Below are positions 8,067-16,473 of a stretch of 64,000 nucleotides of DNA, piece by piece (within the stretch, counting starts at the first letter, position 1; every line of letters starts with the position of its first letter). Under the pieces are notes generated by a model. The model was given only the letters and a program-made list of their open reading frames with translations. It was not told where the DNA came from and did no database searches. The translations under genes and the position numbers were made by a program. Source of the stretch: Rhodothermaceae bacterium Tc-Br11_B2g6_7 (GTDB lineage: Bacteria > Bacteroidota > Rhodothermia > Rhodothermales > Salinibacteraceae); assembly GCA_001564055.1 (NCBI GenBank), contig LKNB01000004.1, forward strand, positions 40,102 to 104,101, read 5' to 3'.

Positions 8067-8747
8067 ATGCCCGCCGCGCATGCCCTCGCCGTCGAACGGA
8101 CGGCGCACTACTGGACCCACGGCCCGCTGGACGGTACGGCAGACACGGTGTGGATGGGGCTCCATGGCTATGCGCAACGCGCCGCTGAACTGCTGGACGA
8201 CCTGATGCCGCTGGCTGCTGAGGATACGCTGCTTATCGCGCCCGAGGCCCTCTCCCGCTTTTACCGCCGGGGCACAGACGGCGCGATCGGCGCTTCGTGG
8301 ATGACCTCGGCAGAACGTGACGATGAGATTGCTGATTACCTCGCCTACCTTGATCGCCTACGCGATACCCTTACCCCGCGCCTCGCGCCCGATGCGACGT
8401 GGCATGTGCTGGGCTTCTCGCAGGGGGCGGCTACAGCCAGCCGCTGGGCGGCTCATACCGAAACATCTCTTGGCCGGCTGGTGCTATGGGGCGGCACGCT
8501 GGCGCACGACCTGGACCTCGCAGCGTGGGCCGCTCAGCCGCCCGCAGATCGCGTGGAGCTCGTCCTCGGAGCCACTGACCGCTACCTGACCGCTGAGCGC
8601 GTTGCCCAAGAGGAACGCCGCCTGACCGTCGCCGAGGTGGCCTACGCCGTGCATCGCTACGATGGCGGGCATGCGATCCGTCCCCAGGTATTGCAGCGCG
8701 TGGCCGATCACCCCTCCGGCGCATCGGCGTCTGAACGGCGCTCCTGA
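8067..8747 (+). CDS. Alpha/beta hydrolase (phospholipase/carboxylesterase family)
   Basis: A 226-residue serine hydrolase of the carboxylesterase/phospholipase family. The oxyanion-hole region is MGLHGYAQRA, the nucleophile elbow is LGFSQGAAT (Ser near residue 118), and the catalytic His is in the YDGGHAIRP segment near the end; the acid is probably Asp in LGATDRYLT. No signal peptide is seen, so cytoplasmic. Substrate not predictable. Its last 40 bp overlap the convergent DUF4385 gene end. Confidence 0.9.
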   Translation: MPAAHALAVERTAHYWTHGPLDGTADTVWMGLHGYAQRAAELLDDLMPLAAEDTLLIAPEALSRFYRRGTDGAIGASWMTSAERDDEIADYLAYLDRLRDTLTPRLAPDATWHVLGFSQGAATASRWAAHTETSLGRLVLWGGTLAHDLDLAAWAAQPPADRVELVLGATDRYLTAERVAQEERRLTVAEVAYAVHRYDGGHAIRPQVLQRVADHPSGASASERRS

Positions 8748-9169
8748 TGGGCTTCCTTCAGGCGCTCGTAGGCAGGGTCGGCCAGCACATCTTGCCAGGC
8801 GTTGCGAAAGACCACGGCCGCCCGGCGCTTCTCCGCGTCGGCCCACTCCTGTGGCGCGCGCTCAGTGCCGTCGTCGGTGTACTTCCGTCCTCCGGGATAC
8901 TTGGCATAGCGCATGGCACGCGTGAAGCCCATCTGCAAAAACTTACGGGCCATGTCCATGCCTACAAAGTCCTCCGTAGCACGGTAGCTCCGGTAATGCT
9001 CCAGCAGCACATCGCGCGCCTCCCGGGCCACGGCTTCATTCTTAAACTGCCAATGCGGCAACAGCTCGCTCTTGTAGGGCTCCACCTGAAAAACGCCCTG
9101 CTCTCCAGATCGGTACGGATAGCGTTCGGGCTGTGCGCGGTAGTCGATGGTGGAGGAAAACGTAGCCAT
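8708..9169 (-). CDS. DUF4385 family protein
   Basis: A 153-residue protein matching DUF4385. The family-defining block is VEPYKSELLPHWQFK followed by FVGMDMARKFLQMGFTRAMRYAKYPGGRKY. No signal peptide, membrane segment or catalytic motif is evident. Function unknown. It is convergent with, and overlaps by 40 bp, the esterase gene, and is divergent from the outer-membrane barrel gene at 9294 across an AT-richer promoter gap. Confidence 0.85.
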   Translation of the reverse strand: MATFSSTIDYRAQPERYPYRSGEQGVFQVEPYKSELLPHWQFKNEAVAREARDVLLEHYRSYRATEDFVGMDMARKFLQMGFTRAMRYAKYPGGRKYTDDGTERAPQEWADAEKRRAAVVFRNAWQDVLADPAYERLKEAHQERRSDADAPEG

Positions 9170-9293
9170 ATATCCAAATTATGAAGAACAGAGGAACGCC
9201 GCTGTAACGGCTGCGTGCATCGTACGCCTAATAGAGCGCCTTCCATCGCAAGATGTCGGGTCCGCATGTCCTTTTCGCCTGTCCTGCATCGTC

Positions 9294-9971
9294 ATGTGTC
9301 GCGTGTGTTGTGCTGTACTGGTCGCTGTATTTTTCGTTGCCGCGCCCCAGGTCTCTGAAGCCCAGACCCTGCCGTTTGAGCTCGGGCTGAAAGGCGGGTT
9401 CACCGTCAGCACCGCAGCTGTGGACGGCGACGTGGACCCCGCGGCCCTCAGCGGCTCCATGGGGGGACTGACGCTGGGGCACCGCCTCTCGGAGCGCTGG
9501 GCGCTGCAGACGGAGATGCTCTACAACCAGCGGGGCGTACGCGACGAGAGCGAGGCCGTAGAGGGTGTACGCCGCGGCATCGACTTCGTGGTGGGCTACA
9601 TCGACGTCCCTCTGCTGCTGCGCTACGACTTTGCCGGGACGGCTATCGTTACGCCGTACGTGTATGGCGGGCCGTCGGTATCCTTCCGCGTGCGGGAACG
9701 CATCTCCGTTGCCCAGCCGCCCTTCACACCACAACGGCCCGACGACATGCAGTTCCCTGGCCAGCCCCCACCCAGTAGCGTGGACGTCCCAGATCAGGCC
9801 TTTTCCGGACGGGACTATGGCGTAAACATTGGCGCGGGTGGCGCGGTGGACGTTGGCTTCGGACACCTCTTGATGGAGGCCCGCCTCTACGCGGGCTTCT
9901 CTGACAACGACCGCGCCGGTAACCAGCTCCAAAACCGCTCGGTTACCATTATGGCCGGGTTTCGGTTGTAG
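9294..9971 (+). CDS. PorT-family outer-membrane beta-barrel protein
   Basis: A 225-residue exported protein. The N-terminus (MCRVCCAVLVAVFFVAA...VSEAQ) is a signal peptide with a likely cleavage after SEAQ; the mature part is alternating beta-strands ending in an aromatic/hydrophobic MAGFRL terminus, typical of PorT/OmpA-like eight-stranded barrels (outer membrane protein beta-barrel domain, DUF-type 'outer_beta_2'). The opening LGLKGGFTVSTA and the segment PYVYGGPSVSFRV are characteristic. The start at 9294 is chosen because it opens the signal peptide. A paralogous barrel follows at 10130. Confidence 0.85.
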   Translation: MCRVCCAVLVAVFFVAAPQVSEAQTLPFELGLKGGFTVSTAAVDGDVDPAALSGSMGGLTLGHRLSERWALQTEMLYNQRGVRDESEAVEGVRRGIDFVVGYIDVPLLLRYDFAGTAIVTPYVYGGPSVSFRVRERISVAQPPFTPQRPDDMQFPGQPPPSSVDVPDQAFSGRDYGVNIGAGGAVDVGFGHLLMEARLYAGFSDNDRAGNQLQNRSVTIMAGFRL

Positions 9972-10129
9972 CACCCGCGGCCTTATAGGAATGCCGCCGG
10001 TGCTGCTCCTCCGACCAACCGTCCCTCTCCCCTGGCCTGAAAGAGCACCCTCTTTCATGTGCCCGCCATTCTTGCTATCTTAAGGATATTCGTACCTGTT
10101 CCTTTTGTACATCAAGCGCTACTGTGCAC

Positions 10130-10852
10130 ATGCTTCGGCTGCTCCCCTTTTTCTTAGGCGCCCTGCTCGTTTTCGTACCCGTACAGGCCCAGGCGCAGGC
10201 CAGCTTCGACGTTGGTGTGCGGGCCGGCCTGAACTCGTCCAACCTTGATTCAGACTTCGATACAGATGCACGGCAGGGGCTAAACGCGGGGGTCTTTACC
10301 ACACTGCTGATGCCCCGGGTGCCCTTCGATTTACAGTTGGAAGTGCTGTTTACCCAGAAGGGCGGCGATCAGGACCTGCGGTTGAACGCCGGGGCGGTGC
10401 TCAGCCGTGACGAGGACGGCAACGAAGCCACGCTTGAAAACGATACCGTGATCCGAGACGAGTTTCGGGCCTCCTACCTCGAAATCCCACTGCTGGCGAA
10501 GGTCCCGCTCGACGTCGCTCCCCGCGTGGACGTCCACCTGTTTGCCGGCCCGGCAGTGGCCATACGCCTCAGCGAGGATGTCTCCTTCTCCCCGAGTGAG
10601 TGGGACATCAACCTTCCCCTGGAGGATGAACCCGTGACGTTGCAGCGCGGAGCACAGACCGATCAGTTCTTCAACAACGTGGACTTTGGCGCGGCCTTGG
10701 GCGGCGATATAACGTTCGATCTTGGCCTTGTTAAGCCGGTGCTCGACGTTCGGTATGTGTATGGGCTGGCCAGCAACCTCTCCACCGAGTTAGGCCGTCC
10801 CTCCGGCATCAGCAACCGCGCGCTGTCCGTATCGCTTGGCGTGGCCTTGTAG
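10130..10852 (+). CDS. PorT-family outer-membrane beta-barrel protein (second copy)
   Basis: A 240-residue relative of the preceding barrel. It has a signal peptide (MLRLLPFFLGALLVFVP...AQAQA), the opening DVGVRAGLNSSNL that parallels the first copy, the VHLFAGPAVAIRL strand, and ends in SLSVSLGVAL-like strands with a hydrophobic terminus. ATG at 10130 is preferred to a GTG two codons upstream. Probably an eight-stranded barrel in the outer membrane. Role unknown; in Bacteroidota PorT-like barrels include both T9SS components and generic small porins, and nothing here assigns it to T9SS. Confidence 0.83.
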   Translation: MLRLLPFFLGALLVFVPVQAQAQASFDVGVRAGLNSSNLDSDFDTDARQGLNAGVFTTLLMPRVPFDLQLEVLFTQKGGDQDLRLNAGAVLSRDEDGNEATLENDTVIRDEFRASYLEIPLLAKVPLDVAPRVDVHLFAGPAVAIRLSEDVSFSPSEWDINLPLEDEPVTLQRGAQTDQFFNNVDFGAALGGDITFDLGLVKPVLDVRYVYGLASNLSTELGRPSGISNRALSVSLGVAL

Positions 10853-10991
10853 CATGCCGCGCAGCACGCCCTGAGGTACGCTTTCTGGTCCGCCTGTATG
10901 GCCGGGAACGCGCCGATTTTGCGCATAGGAGTAAACGAAGGGGCTGGTCAGCCTCTTTCCACCCTCCTTGTTCATGTGCGCTGCCGTTGCC

Positions 10992-11969
10992 ATGCCTGCA
11001 AAGCTCTACGTGGTTGATGCCTTCAAGCTTGTCTTTCAAACCCTGCCGGTGCTTGGCGCCCGGCTGATTACCGGAGGGCTCGTAGCTCTCGGACTCATCG
11101 CGTACGTCGTGGTGAGCGTTGCCCTCGCTGTAGGAGCCGCCGCGCTCTGGGAGCCGCTCGGCTTTATCGTGGCGATCCCTGCCGTCATCGGGTTTGGTTT
11201 TCTGGCGCGCTGGGCCAACATCAACCATCTGTACATGCTCAAAGCCGCCCATGCGGCCGTCCTTACCTACCGCATTCGCCACGGGGAGGCGCCTGAGGGC
11301 CTGCAGGTGTCGTTCGGGAAGCAGCGCGTGCAGGAGCGCTTTGGTAGTGCCGAGGCCCTGTACCGCGTCGACCGCAAGCTCTCGCGCACCGTCCGTCGCT
11401 TTAATCGGCAGTTTACCCGTGGGGTCAACCGGCTCCCTATTCCTGGTGCCAAGCTACTCCATAGCGTGGTAGGCAAATTCTCTCGTATGATGACTCAGCA
11501 CATCGACCAGGCCATCCTGTCACGGGCCTATGTGCAGACGGACGACGACCCCTGGGTGGTGGCCCGGGATGGGATGGTGCTCTACGCTCAGGCCTGGAAG
11601 CCGGTGTTTGCCAATGCCCTTGCGCTGAGCGTGCTGGGCCTTGTTGAGTTCATCGTGCTGCTGGCATTGCTCGCCATTCCAGTACTGGCCCTATCGACCG
11701 TGGCCTCCCTTCCCGTCACCATCGGTTTCGCGGTGGCCGCCTTCATCATCGCCTATATGCTGAAGGTGGCGGTGTCCGACGCGTTCTCCCTGGCGGCTAC
11801 GCTGCTGGCCTTTCACCGGGCCACCGAAGGCGTCGCACCCGACCCGGCCTGGCGCGAGCGGCTGGACCAGGCGATCAACCCGTTCGGCGATCTCGTGCGG
11901 AAGGCGGGCGCGGCGGTAGCGCCCCATACCCGCACCCCATCATCTGCCGAAAACCCGCTCACGTCCTGA
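10992..11969 (+). CDS. Polytopic membrane protein of unknown function
   Basis: A protein of about 325 residues with two hydrophobic helical pairs: one near residues 20-75 (LITGGLVALGLIAYVVVSV and FIVAIPAVIGFGFLA) and one near 205-260 (LALSVLGLVEFIVLLALLAIP and IGFAVAAFIIAYML). Between them is a basic, soluble region of about 120 residues (RVDRKLSRTVRRFNRQFTRGVN). I do not recognise the family. The layout resembles a bundle of four to five membrane helices with a cytoplasmic loop. Starts at ATG 10992 or ATG 10974; 10992 gives the cleanest N-terminus. Convergent with rarA. Confidence 0.75.
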   Translation: MPAKLYVVDAFKLVFQTLPVLGARLITGGLVALGLIAYVVVSVALAVGAAALWEPLGFIVAIPAVIGFGFLARWANINHLYMLKAAHAAVLTYRIRHGEAPEGLQVSFGKQRVQERFGSAEALYRVDRKLSRTVRRFNRQFTRGVNRLPIPGAKLLHSVVGKFSRMMTQHIDQAILSRAYVQTDDDPWVVARDGMVLYAQAWKPVFANALALSVLGLVEFIVLLALLAIPVLALSTVASLPVTIGFAVAAFIIAYMLKVAVSDAFSLAATLLAFHRATEGVAPDPAWRERLDQAINPFGDLVRKAGAAVAPHTRTPSSAENPLTS

Positions 11970-12017
11970 TCTCTTTCCCCCAAGCGATTGCGGGCCCGCC
12001 CCCCGACGCAGGGTAGC

Positions 12018-13397
12018 TTAGGCGTCTTCCCGCGCTTCCTCAGCATACCGCATGGCTCGTTTCTCAACAGATTCCTCAGCGTCCCGCGCCCGGAGATCGG
12101 CCAGCCGTTCGGCAATTGCCTGCTCATACCCCTGCTCTCGCGGCGCATAGAAGTACAGGCCCTGCATCCCGTCGGGCAGGTATTGCTCCGGCACGTACCC
12201 TTCGCGGTAGGCATGCGGGTACTTGTAGCCTTTGCCGTGCCCAAGCCCCTCTTTGTCACGGCTGGCATCTTTGAGCTGGTTGGGCACGTCACCGGTTTGC
12301 TCTTCCCGCACGTGCTTCAGCGCGTCGAAATACGCAAACGCGCTGTTCGACTTGGGCGCAGTGGCCAGGTAGAGGCAGCATTCCGCCAGCAGAAACTGCC
12401 CCTCCGGCATGCCAATGTAGTCGAACCCCGTGGCGGTCGATTGGGCGATCTGTAGCGCGCGGGGATCCGCCAGCCCGATGTCTTCCGCAGCAAAGATAAG
12501 CATGCGCCGGATGATAAAGCGTGGGTCCTCGCCGGCGTAGATCATCCGGGCCATCCAGTAAAGCGCCGCATCGGGATCGGAGCCCCGCATGCTCTTGATG
12601 AAAGCGCTGATGGTATCGAAATGGGCATCGCCCTCCTTATCGTACAGCACGGCACGCTGCTGGATGGAGTCCTCGGCCACGCGCAGCGGGATGTGGATGG
12701 TGCCCTCTGGCGTGGCTTCGGTGGTTTCGACGGCCAGTTCCAGCGCGTTGAGGAGGGAGCGCGCGTCCCCATTGGCCGTGCTTACGAGATGGACCAGCGC
12801 CTCGTCGTCGATCTGCACATCCAAATCGCCGTAGCCGCGCTCGGGATCGGCCAGCGCCTGCTCCGCTACGGCACGGAGGTCATCCTCTTCCAGCGTCCGA
12901 AACTCGAACACCCGGCTCCGGCTGACGAGTGCTTTGTTGACCTCGAAGTACGGGTTCTCCGTAGTCGCGCCAATGAACACGACGGTGCCGTTTTCCACAT
13001 GCGGCAAGAGGGCATCCTGCTGCGCTTTGTTGAAGCGGTGCACCTCATCCACAAACAGGATCGTTCGCTGCTGATGATGGGCCAGCCGCCGCTCGGCCGC
13101 GGCGATCGCCTCGCGGATATCCTTTACGCCGGAGAGCACTGCGTTCATCGACGTGAAGTGGGCTTCTGTCGTGTTGGCGATGATGCGGGCGAGCGTTGTT
13201 TTGCCCGTGCCCGGCGGCCCAAAAAACAGCACAGAGGTCACCCGGTCGGCTTTGATGGCCCGGCGCAGCAGCTTGCCTTCGCCCAGAATATGGTCCTGCC
13301 CGATGAACTCACGTAGCGTGCGGGGCCGCATGCGGTCGGCCAGGGGTGCGTTGGCGGCTTGCTCACGGGCAGCGGCTTCGCGAAAAAGATCAGACAT
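12018..13397 (-). CDS. rarA: Replication-associated recombination protein RarA (MgsA) AAA+ ATPase
   Basis: A 459-residue AAA+ ATPase of the RarA/MgsA/WRNIP1 family. Residues 1-30 carry the PLADRMRPRTLREFIGQDHI opening; Walker A is GPPGTGKT, Walker B LFVDEVHRF, sensor 1 is GATTENPYFEV. The C-terminal half has the family-specific YWMARM...DPRFIIRRMLIFAAEDIGLADP helical region and the KYPHAYREGYVPEQYLP block. RarA acts at stalled replication forks with SSB and recombination factors. The ATG at 13397 (MSDLFREAA) is preferred over an upstream codon. Lipoprotein gene divergent at 13568. Confidence 0.96.
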   Translation of the reverse strand: MSDLFREAAAREQAANAPLADRMRPRTLREFIGQDHILGEGKLLRRAIKADRVTSVLFFGPPGTGKTTLARIIANTTEAHFTSMNAVLSGVKDIREAIAAAERRLAHHQQRTILFVDEVHRFNKAQQDALLPHVENGTVVFIGATTENPYFEVNKALVSRSRVFEFRTLEEDDLRAVAEQALADPERGYGDLDVQIDDEALVHLVSTANGDARSLLNALELAVETTEATPEGTIHIPLRVAEDSIQQRAVLYDKEGDAHFDTISAFIKSMRGSDPDAALYWMARMIYAGEDPRFIIRRMLIFAAEDIGLADPRALQIAQSTATGFDYIGMPEGQFLLAECCLYLATAPKSNSAFAYFDALKHVREEQTGDVPNQLKDASRDKEGLGHGKGYKYPHAYREGYVPEQYLPDGMQGLYFYAPREQGYEQAIAERLADLRARDAEESVEKRAMRYAEEAREDA

Positions 13398-13567
13398 AGG
13401 CGTGCGTGACAATGACGGGAGGCCCAACGCCTACACGCAGCATGCCGAACGGTTTAGCCGCACCGCCGCAATCCGCAGCATGTCCGCTTCATGCCTGATT
13501 TTTCGCTCTATAAGGTGACGGGCCTCAAGCCCCCCACCTATCCTTTTCCCACCGTAGCGACGATGTT

Positions 13568-14197
13568 ATGAAACGCCTATTGATAGTCCCGTTGTGCCTC
13601 TGCCTGGTTTTCCTTTTCTCGGCCTGTGACGAGGAAACCCGCACAGCTTTCCAGGAACTGCAGAGCGCGGTGCAGAACAGCGAGCAACTCACCACGGGCC
13701 TGCAAGAGATGACCCGCACCATCGAGGAGATGGATAGCACCGACCGGGAGCCGGTGGAAACGGTTGACTTCCGTGAACTGCAGTCCCTCCTGCCGGAAAC
13801 CCTCCCGGGCATGGAACGCGTCGACCTGGAGGGCGCGCGCCAGACGATGGGCGGCATCTCGGTGGCGAACGCCAAGGCTACGTTTCAGAGTGAAAACCGC
13901 GGCCGGCTGACGGTGGAAGTCACGGACATGGGTGGCGTAGGCGGTCTTGCGGCCCTTGGCATGGGGATGCTCATGATGGAGGTCGACCGGGAATCCATGC
14001 AGGGGTACGAGCGCACACGCGACTACCAGGGGCACCGCATGCATGAGAAATGGGACGGGCAGCGCGAACGGGGCGAGGTTACCGTGCTCGTCGAACGCCG
14101 CTTCGCCGTAAAGGCAGAAGGCCGCAATGTACCCATGGAAACCATTTTGGCGAGCATAGAAGGCATCAACCTGCGCGCTCTGGAAGGGATGAAGTAG
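13568..14197 (+). CDS. Lipoprotein of unknown function
   Basis: A 209-residue exported lipoprotein: the signal ends in a lipobox FSAC (Cys near residue 19). The next 45 residues are a charged helical stretch (TAFQELQSAVQNSEQL...) likely to be coiled coil, followed by a mixed alpha/beta domain with a glycine/methionine-rich segment (LAALGMGMLMMEV). I do not recognise the family. Divergent from rarA and convergent with the WYL regulator. Confidence 0.75.
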   Translation: MKRLLIVPLCLCLVFLFSACDEETRTAFQELQSAVQNSEQLTTGLQEMTRTIEEMDSTDREPVETVDFRELQSLLPETLPGMERVDLEGARQTMGGISVANAKATFQSENRGRLTVEVTDMGGVGGLAALGMGMLMMEVDRESMQGYERTRDYQGHRMHEKWDGQRERGEVTVLVERRFAVKAEGRNVPMETILASIEGINLRALEGMK

Positions 14198-14298
14198 CCA
14201 ACTGTCTCACGTAATGCCGCGAGCCAGCCATGGCGACCCTTCACGTGGCGTCCGCGCCGCCGCTGTGGTACCAACCGCGAAGGGGCATAGCTGGACGC

Positions 14299-15081
14299 TC
14301 AAAGCAGCCGCTGCTCTTCGCGGTACCGGGCCGCGATGCTACGGGCCTCCCGCGCCACCCGCTGCTGCAGGAGGGTCGGCTCCAGCACCCGCGCTTGCCC
14401 GCCCCAGCTCAAGATCCACGGCAAGAGGTCGGTAGGGCGCGGCACCCGCAGCGTGGCGATGAGGCCGTCGTCGACTTCTTCCATTCCTACCGGGGGCAGG
14501 CCGTCGCCACTGCGGACCCGGGGAGCCACCTCCGCGCTAAACCAGACACGCACCCGCACATCCTGGGAGGCGCGTCCGTTTGGCGCCGTGCCAGCATAGC
14601 TTGCCGGCCGGCTAAAGGTATCGTCCAGCACTTCCACTGCCCCGATCGCCCGCAGGCGAAATTGCCGGACGCGCTGTTGCCCGTGGCACCACCCCACAAG
14701 GTGTCCCCCGCGTGATCCGTGCTGCACGAGGCCGTACGGATCCACTGTTTCAGAGACCGAGGCCTGCGTGCCTCGACGATACGCGAAGCGCACGGTGTGT
14801 TGCTCGGCCAGTGCCTCCCGCAGCGGATGCGCCACCGCGGTTCCCGCTTCCGGCGTCAGTGCCTCGGGCGGCGCACAGCGTAGGCCGAGGTCGAGCCGGT
14901 ACCCCGTGCCGGGCACACCGGCAATGGGCAGCCCAGTCTCCAGCAGCTCCTGCACATCACGGTAGATGGTGCGGCGGCTCACGCTCAGGGTTTCGGCCAG
15001 GTCCTCGGCGCGCTGCCACTGCTCCGAGCGCAGCGCCGTGACGATGGCCTGCCGGCGTTCCGTGGGCGAGAGGTCGGGCAT
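14299..15081 (-). CDS. YafY-type transcriptional regulator (HTH + WYL domain)
   Basis: A 260-residue regulator. Residues about 5-60 form a DeoR-like winged helix (RRQAIVTALRSEQWQRAEDLAETLSVSRRTIYRDV), followed by the VPGTGYRL linker typical of the YafY/DeoR class. The middle and C-terminal parts match a WYL ligand-binding domain (FAYRRG...VDPYGLV, then GHLVGWC and RQFRLRAI). WYL regulators sense small molecules or nucleotides. The ATG at 15081 is the natural start of the HTH. Divergent from the DUF5362-like gene at 15239, which it could control. Confidence 0.88.
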   Translation of the reverse strand: MPDLSPTERRQAIVTALRSEQWQRAEDLAETLSVSRRTIYRDVQELLETGLPIAGVPGTGYRLDLGLRCAPPEALTPEAGTAVAHPLREALAEQHTVRFAYRRGTQASVSETVDPYGLVQHGSRGGHLVGWCHGQQRVRQFRLRAIGAVEVLDDTFSRPASYAGTAPNGRASQDVRVRVWFSAEVAPRVRSGDGLPPVGMEEVDDGLIATLRVPRPTDLLPWILSWGGQARVLEPTLLQQRVAREARSIAARYREEQRLL

Positions 15082-15238
15082 GGCGGTGTGGGGAAAAGAT
15101 CCATCAGGCAATGGGCGGCACAAGTACGCAGGGCGATTCCGGCAGTTCAACAGATGGGTGGTCACAGGACCGTAGCATTCAAACACACATTTTCGTATGC
15201 TGAGAGGTGCTGGCTCTCTTCACCCACCACACAGCTTC

Positions 15239-15601
15239 ATGGCTACCTCCTCCGATGTCGCACTCGATCCCGCGATCGCAACGCCAGCGGCCGGCATGTC
15301 CGGCTGGCTCAAGTTCATCGGGGTGATGAACATCCTCATCGGTATTCCGAACATGATTGTACTGGTGGGTTTCCTGTACATCTGGCTGGGCGTGCTCCTC
15401 TACCAGGCCGGCGATGCGGCCAGCACTGCGGGCGCACAGGATGTGCCGCGCCTGCTACACAAGCTCAAAACCTACTTTGTGATTACAGGGGTGCTGTATC
15501 TATTAGTCATTCTGGTCGTCATTCTGCTCTTTACGCTGGTGGGCTTCGGCTTCGTCATGGGTATTTTTGAGTCGGCCATGGACCGCACGATGCGGACGTG
15601 A
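15239..15601 (+). CDS. DUF5362-like small membrane protein
   Basis: A 120-residue inner-membrane protein with a short polar N-terminus and two to three helices: MSGWLKFIGVMNILIGIPNMIVLVGFLYIWLGVLLYQA and, after a soluble hairpin of about 20 residues, ITGVLYLLVILVVILLFTLVGFGFVMGIF. The pattern (WLKFIGVMNIL...LYIWLGVLLYQAGDAA...LKTYF) resembles DUF5362. Function unknown. The ATG at 15239 opens the domain; an upstream codon at 15197 gives an extra tail. Divergent from the WYL regulator. Confidence 0.7.
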   Translation: MATSSDVALDPAIATPAAGMSGWLKFIGVMNILIGIPNMIVLVGFLYIWLGVLLYQAGDAASTAGAQDVPRLLHKLKTYFVITGVLYLLVILVVILLFTLVGFGFVMGIFESAMDRTMRT

Positions 15602-15674
15602 CGCGAATGGAGGCTTCTTGCCCTGCTGCCACTGAGGCTGGGCACGGTGCATTGCGAGCCACTGTGCGCCAGCC

Positions 15675-16331
15675 TTAGCCGTCCACCGCCACACCCGTTT
15701 CAGCAAGTAGCTCGCGGATGCCGCGCTCAAACTTTTTAGCGCCGCCGTGCGAGGGATGGCGCACGTACGTGCTCTTCAGGTCCAGCTTCTTGTAGGCCTG
15801 CTCGGCTTTACGCCCAATGGCTACCAGCTTGGTCGGCTGGAGGGCCTCCACCAAGCCTGTAAGCAGGTCACCGTGCGCGGTAACTTCGCTGCGGCGCGGC
15901 GTGCGGATGGTGAGGGGCGCGCCTTCGTCGTGCGGGTGGAAAGGCACGCTATTCCACACGAAAAAGTGCGGGAAGTGCGGCTGCAGCACGCGCCAGAAGA
16001 TGTTGGCGCTATACTCGTTATGGGGTTCCTCTTCCAGACTGGTGGGCGCGCCGCTGATGGGGAACGTGGGTTCCACCAGCTGGGCCTCGCTCGTTACGGG
16101 AATACCAGAAAACCGGCAGCCCCAGGGGCCAGGCGCCTCCATCAGCAGAAGCAGCTTGGGAGGCGCGGTGTAGGCGTCCACGTAGCGCTTCAGGTTAGCG
16201 CGACGCGTGGCGGGCGCATCGGGGCGGTCGAGGTCGGGGTGACGATCGCGATACGGGTTGAACAGTTCGTTTGTAGAAGGGGTTTGGAAGAGCTGTTCTT
16301 CAAATAGCGACCAGACAGCGCGTGCAGGCAT
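15675..16331 (-). CDS. Uracil-DNA glycosylase superfamily protein
   Basis: A 218-residue UDG-fold protein. The active-site motif MEAPGPWGCRFSGIPVTSE corresponds to the conserved EAPG-x-x-G-x-R...GIPFTSE block of one UDG-superfamily branch, and the C-terminal intercalation loop is YVRHPSHGGAKKF (HPSxGG). It presumably excises uracil or a related damaged base. The ATG at 16331 (MPARAVWSLFEEQLF) is chosen; the frame extends upstream without homology. Divergent from the lysC-lysA fusion. Confidence 0.85.
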   Translation of the reverse strand: MPARAVWSLFEEQLFQTPSTNELFNPYRDRHPDLDRPDAPATRRANLKRYVDAYTAPPKLLLLMEAPGPWGCRFSGIPVTSEAQLVEPTFPISGAPTSLEEEPHNEYSANIFWRVLQPHFPHFFVWNSVPFHPHDEGAPLTIRTPRRSEVTAHGDLLTGLVEALQPTKLVAIGRKAEQAYKKLDLKSTYVRHPSHGGAKKFERGIRELLAETGVAVDG

Positions 16332-16473
16332 AGAAACGGCAAGGATTGGTTGAGGTACAGCGAAATTGAGCAGGCGCCCCGAGCCAATGGAAACCACGGG
16401 CAAAGGTTGCCGTGCGCTGCGGCGCGCTGCCTGCATCGCGTAGTATTGTTTTCTTTTGATCTTGTAGGATACT

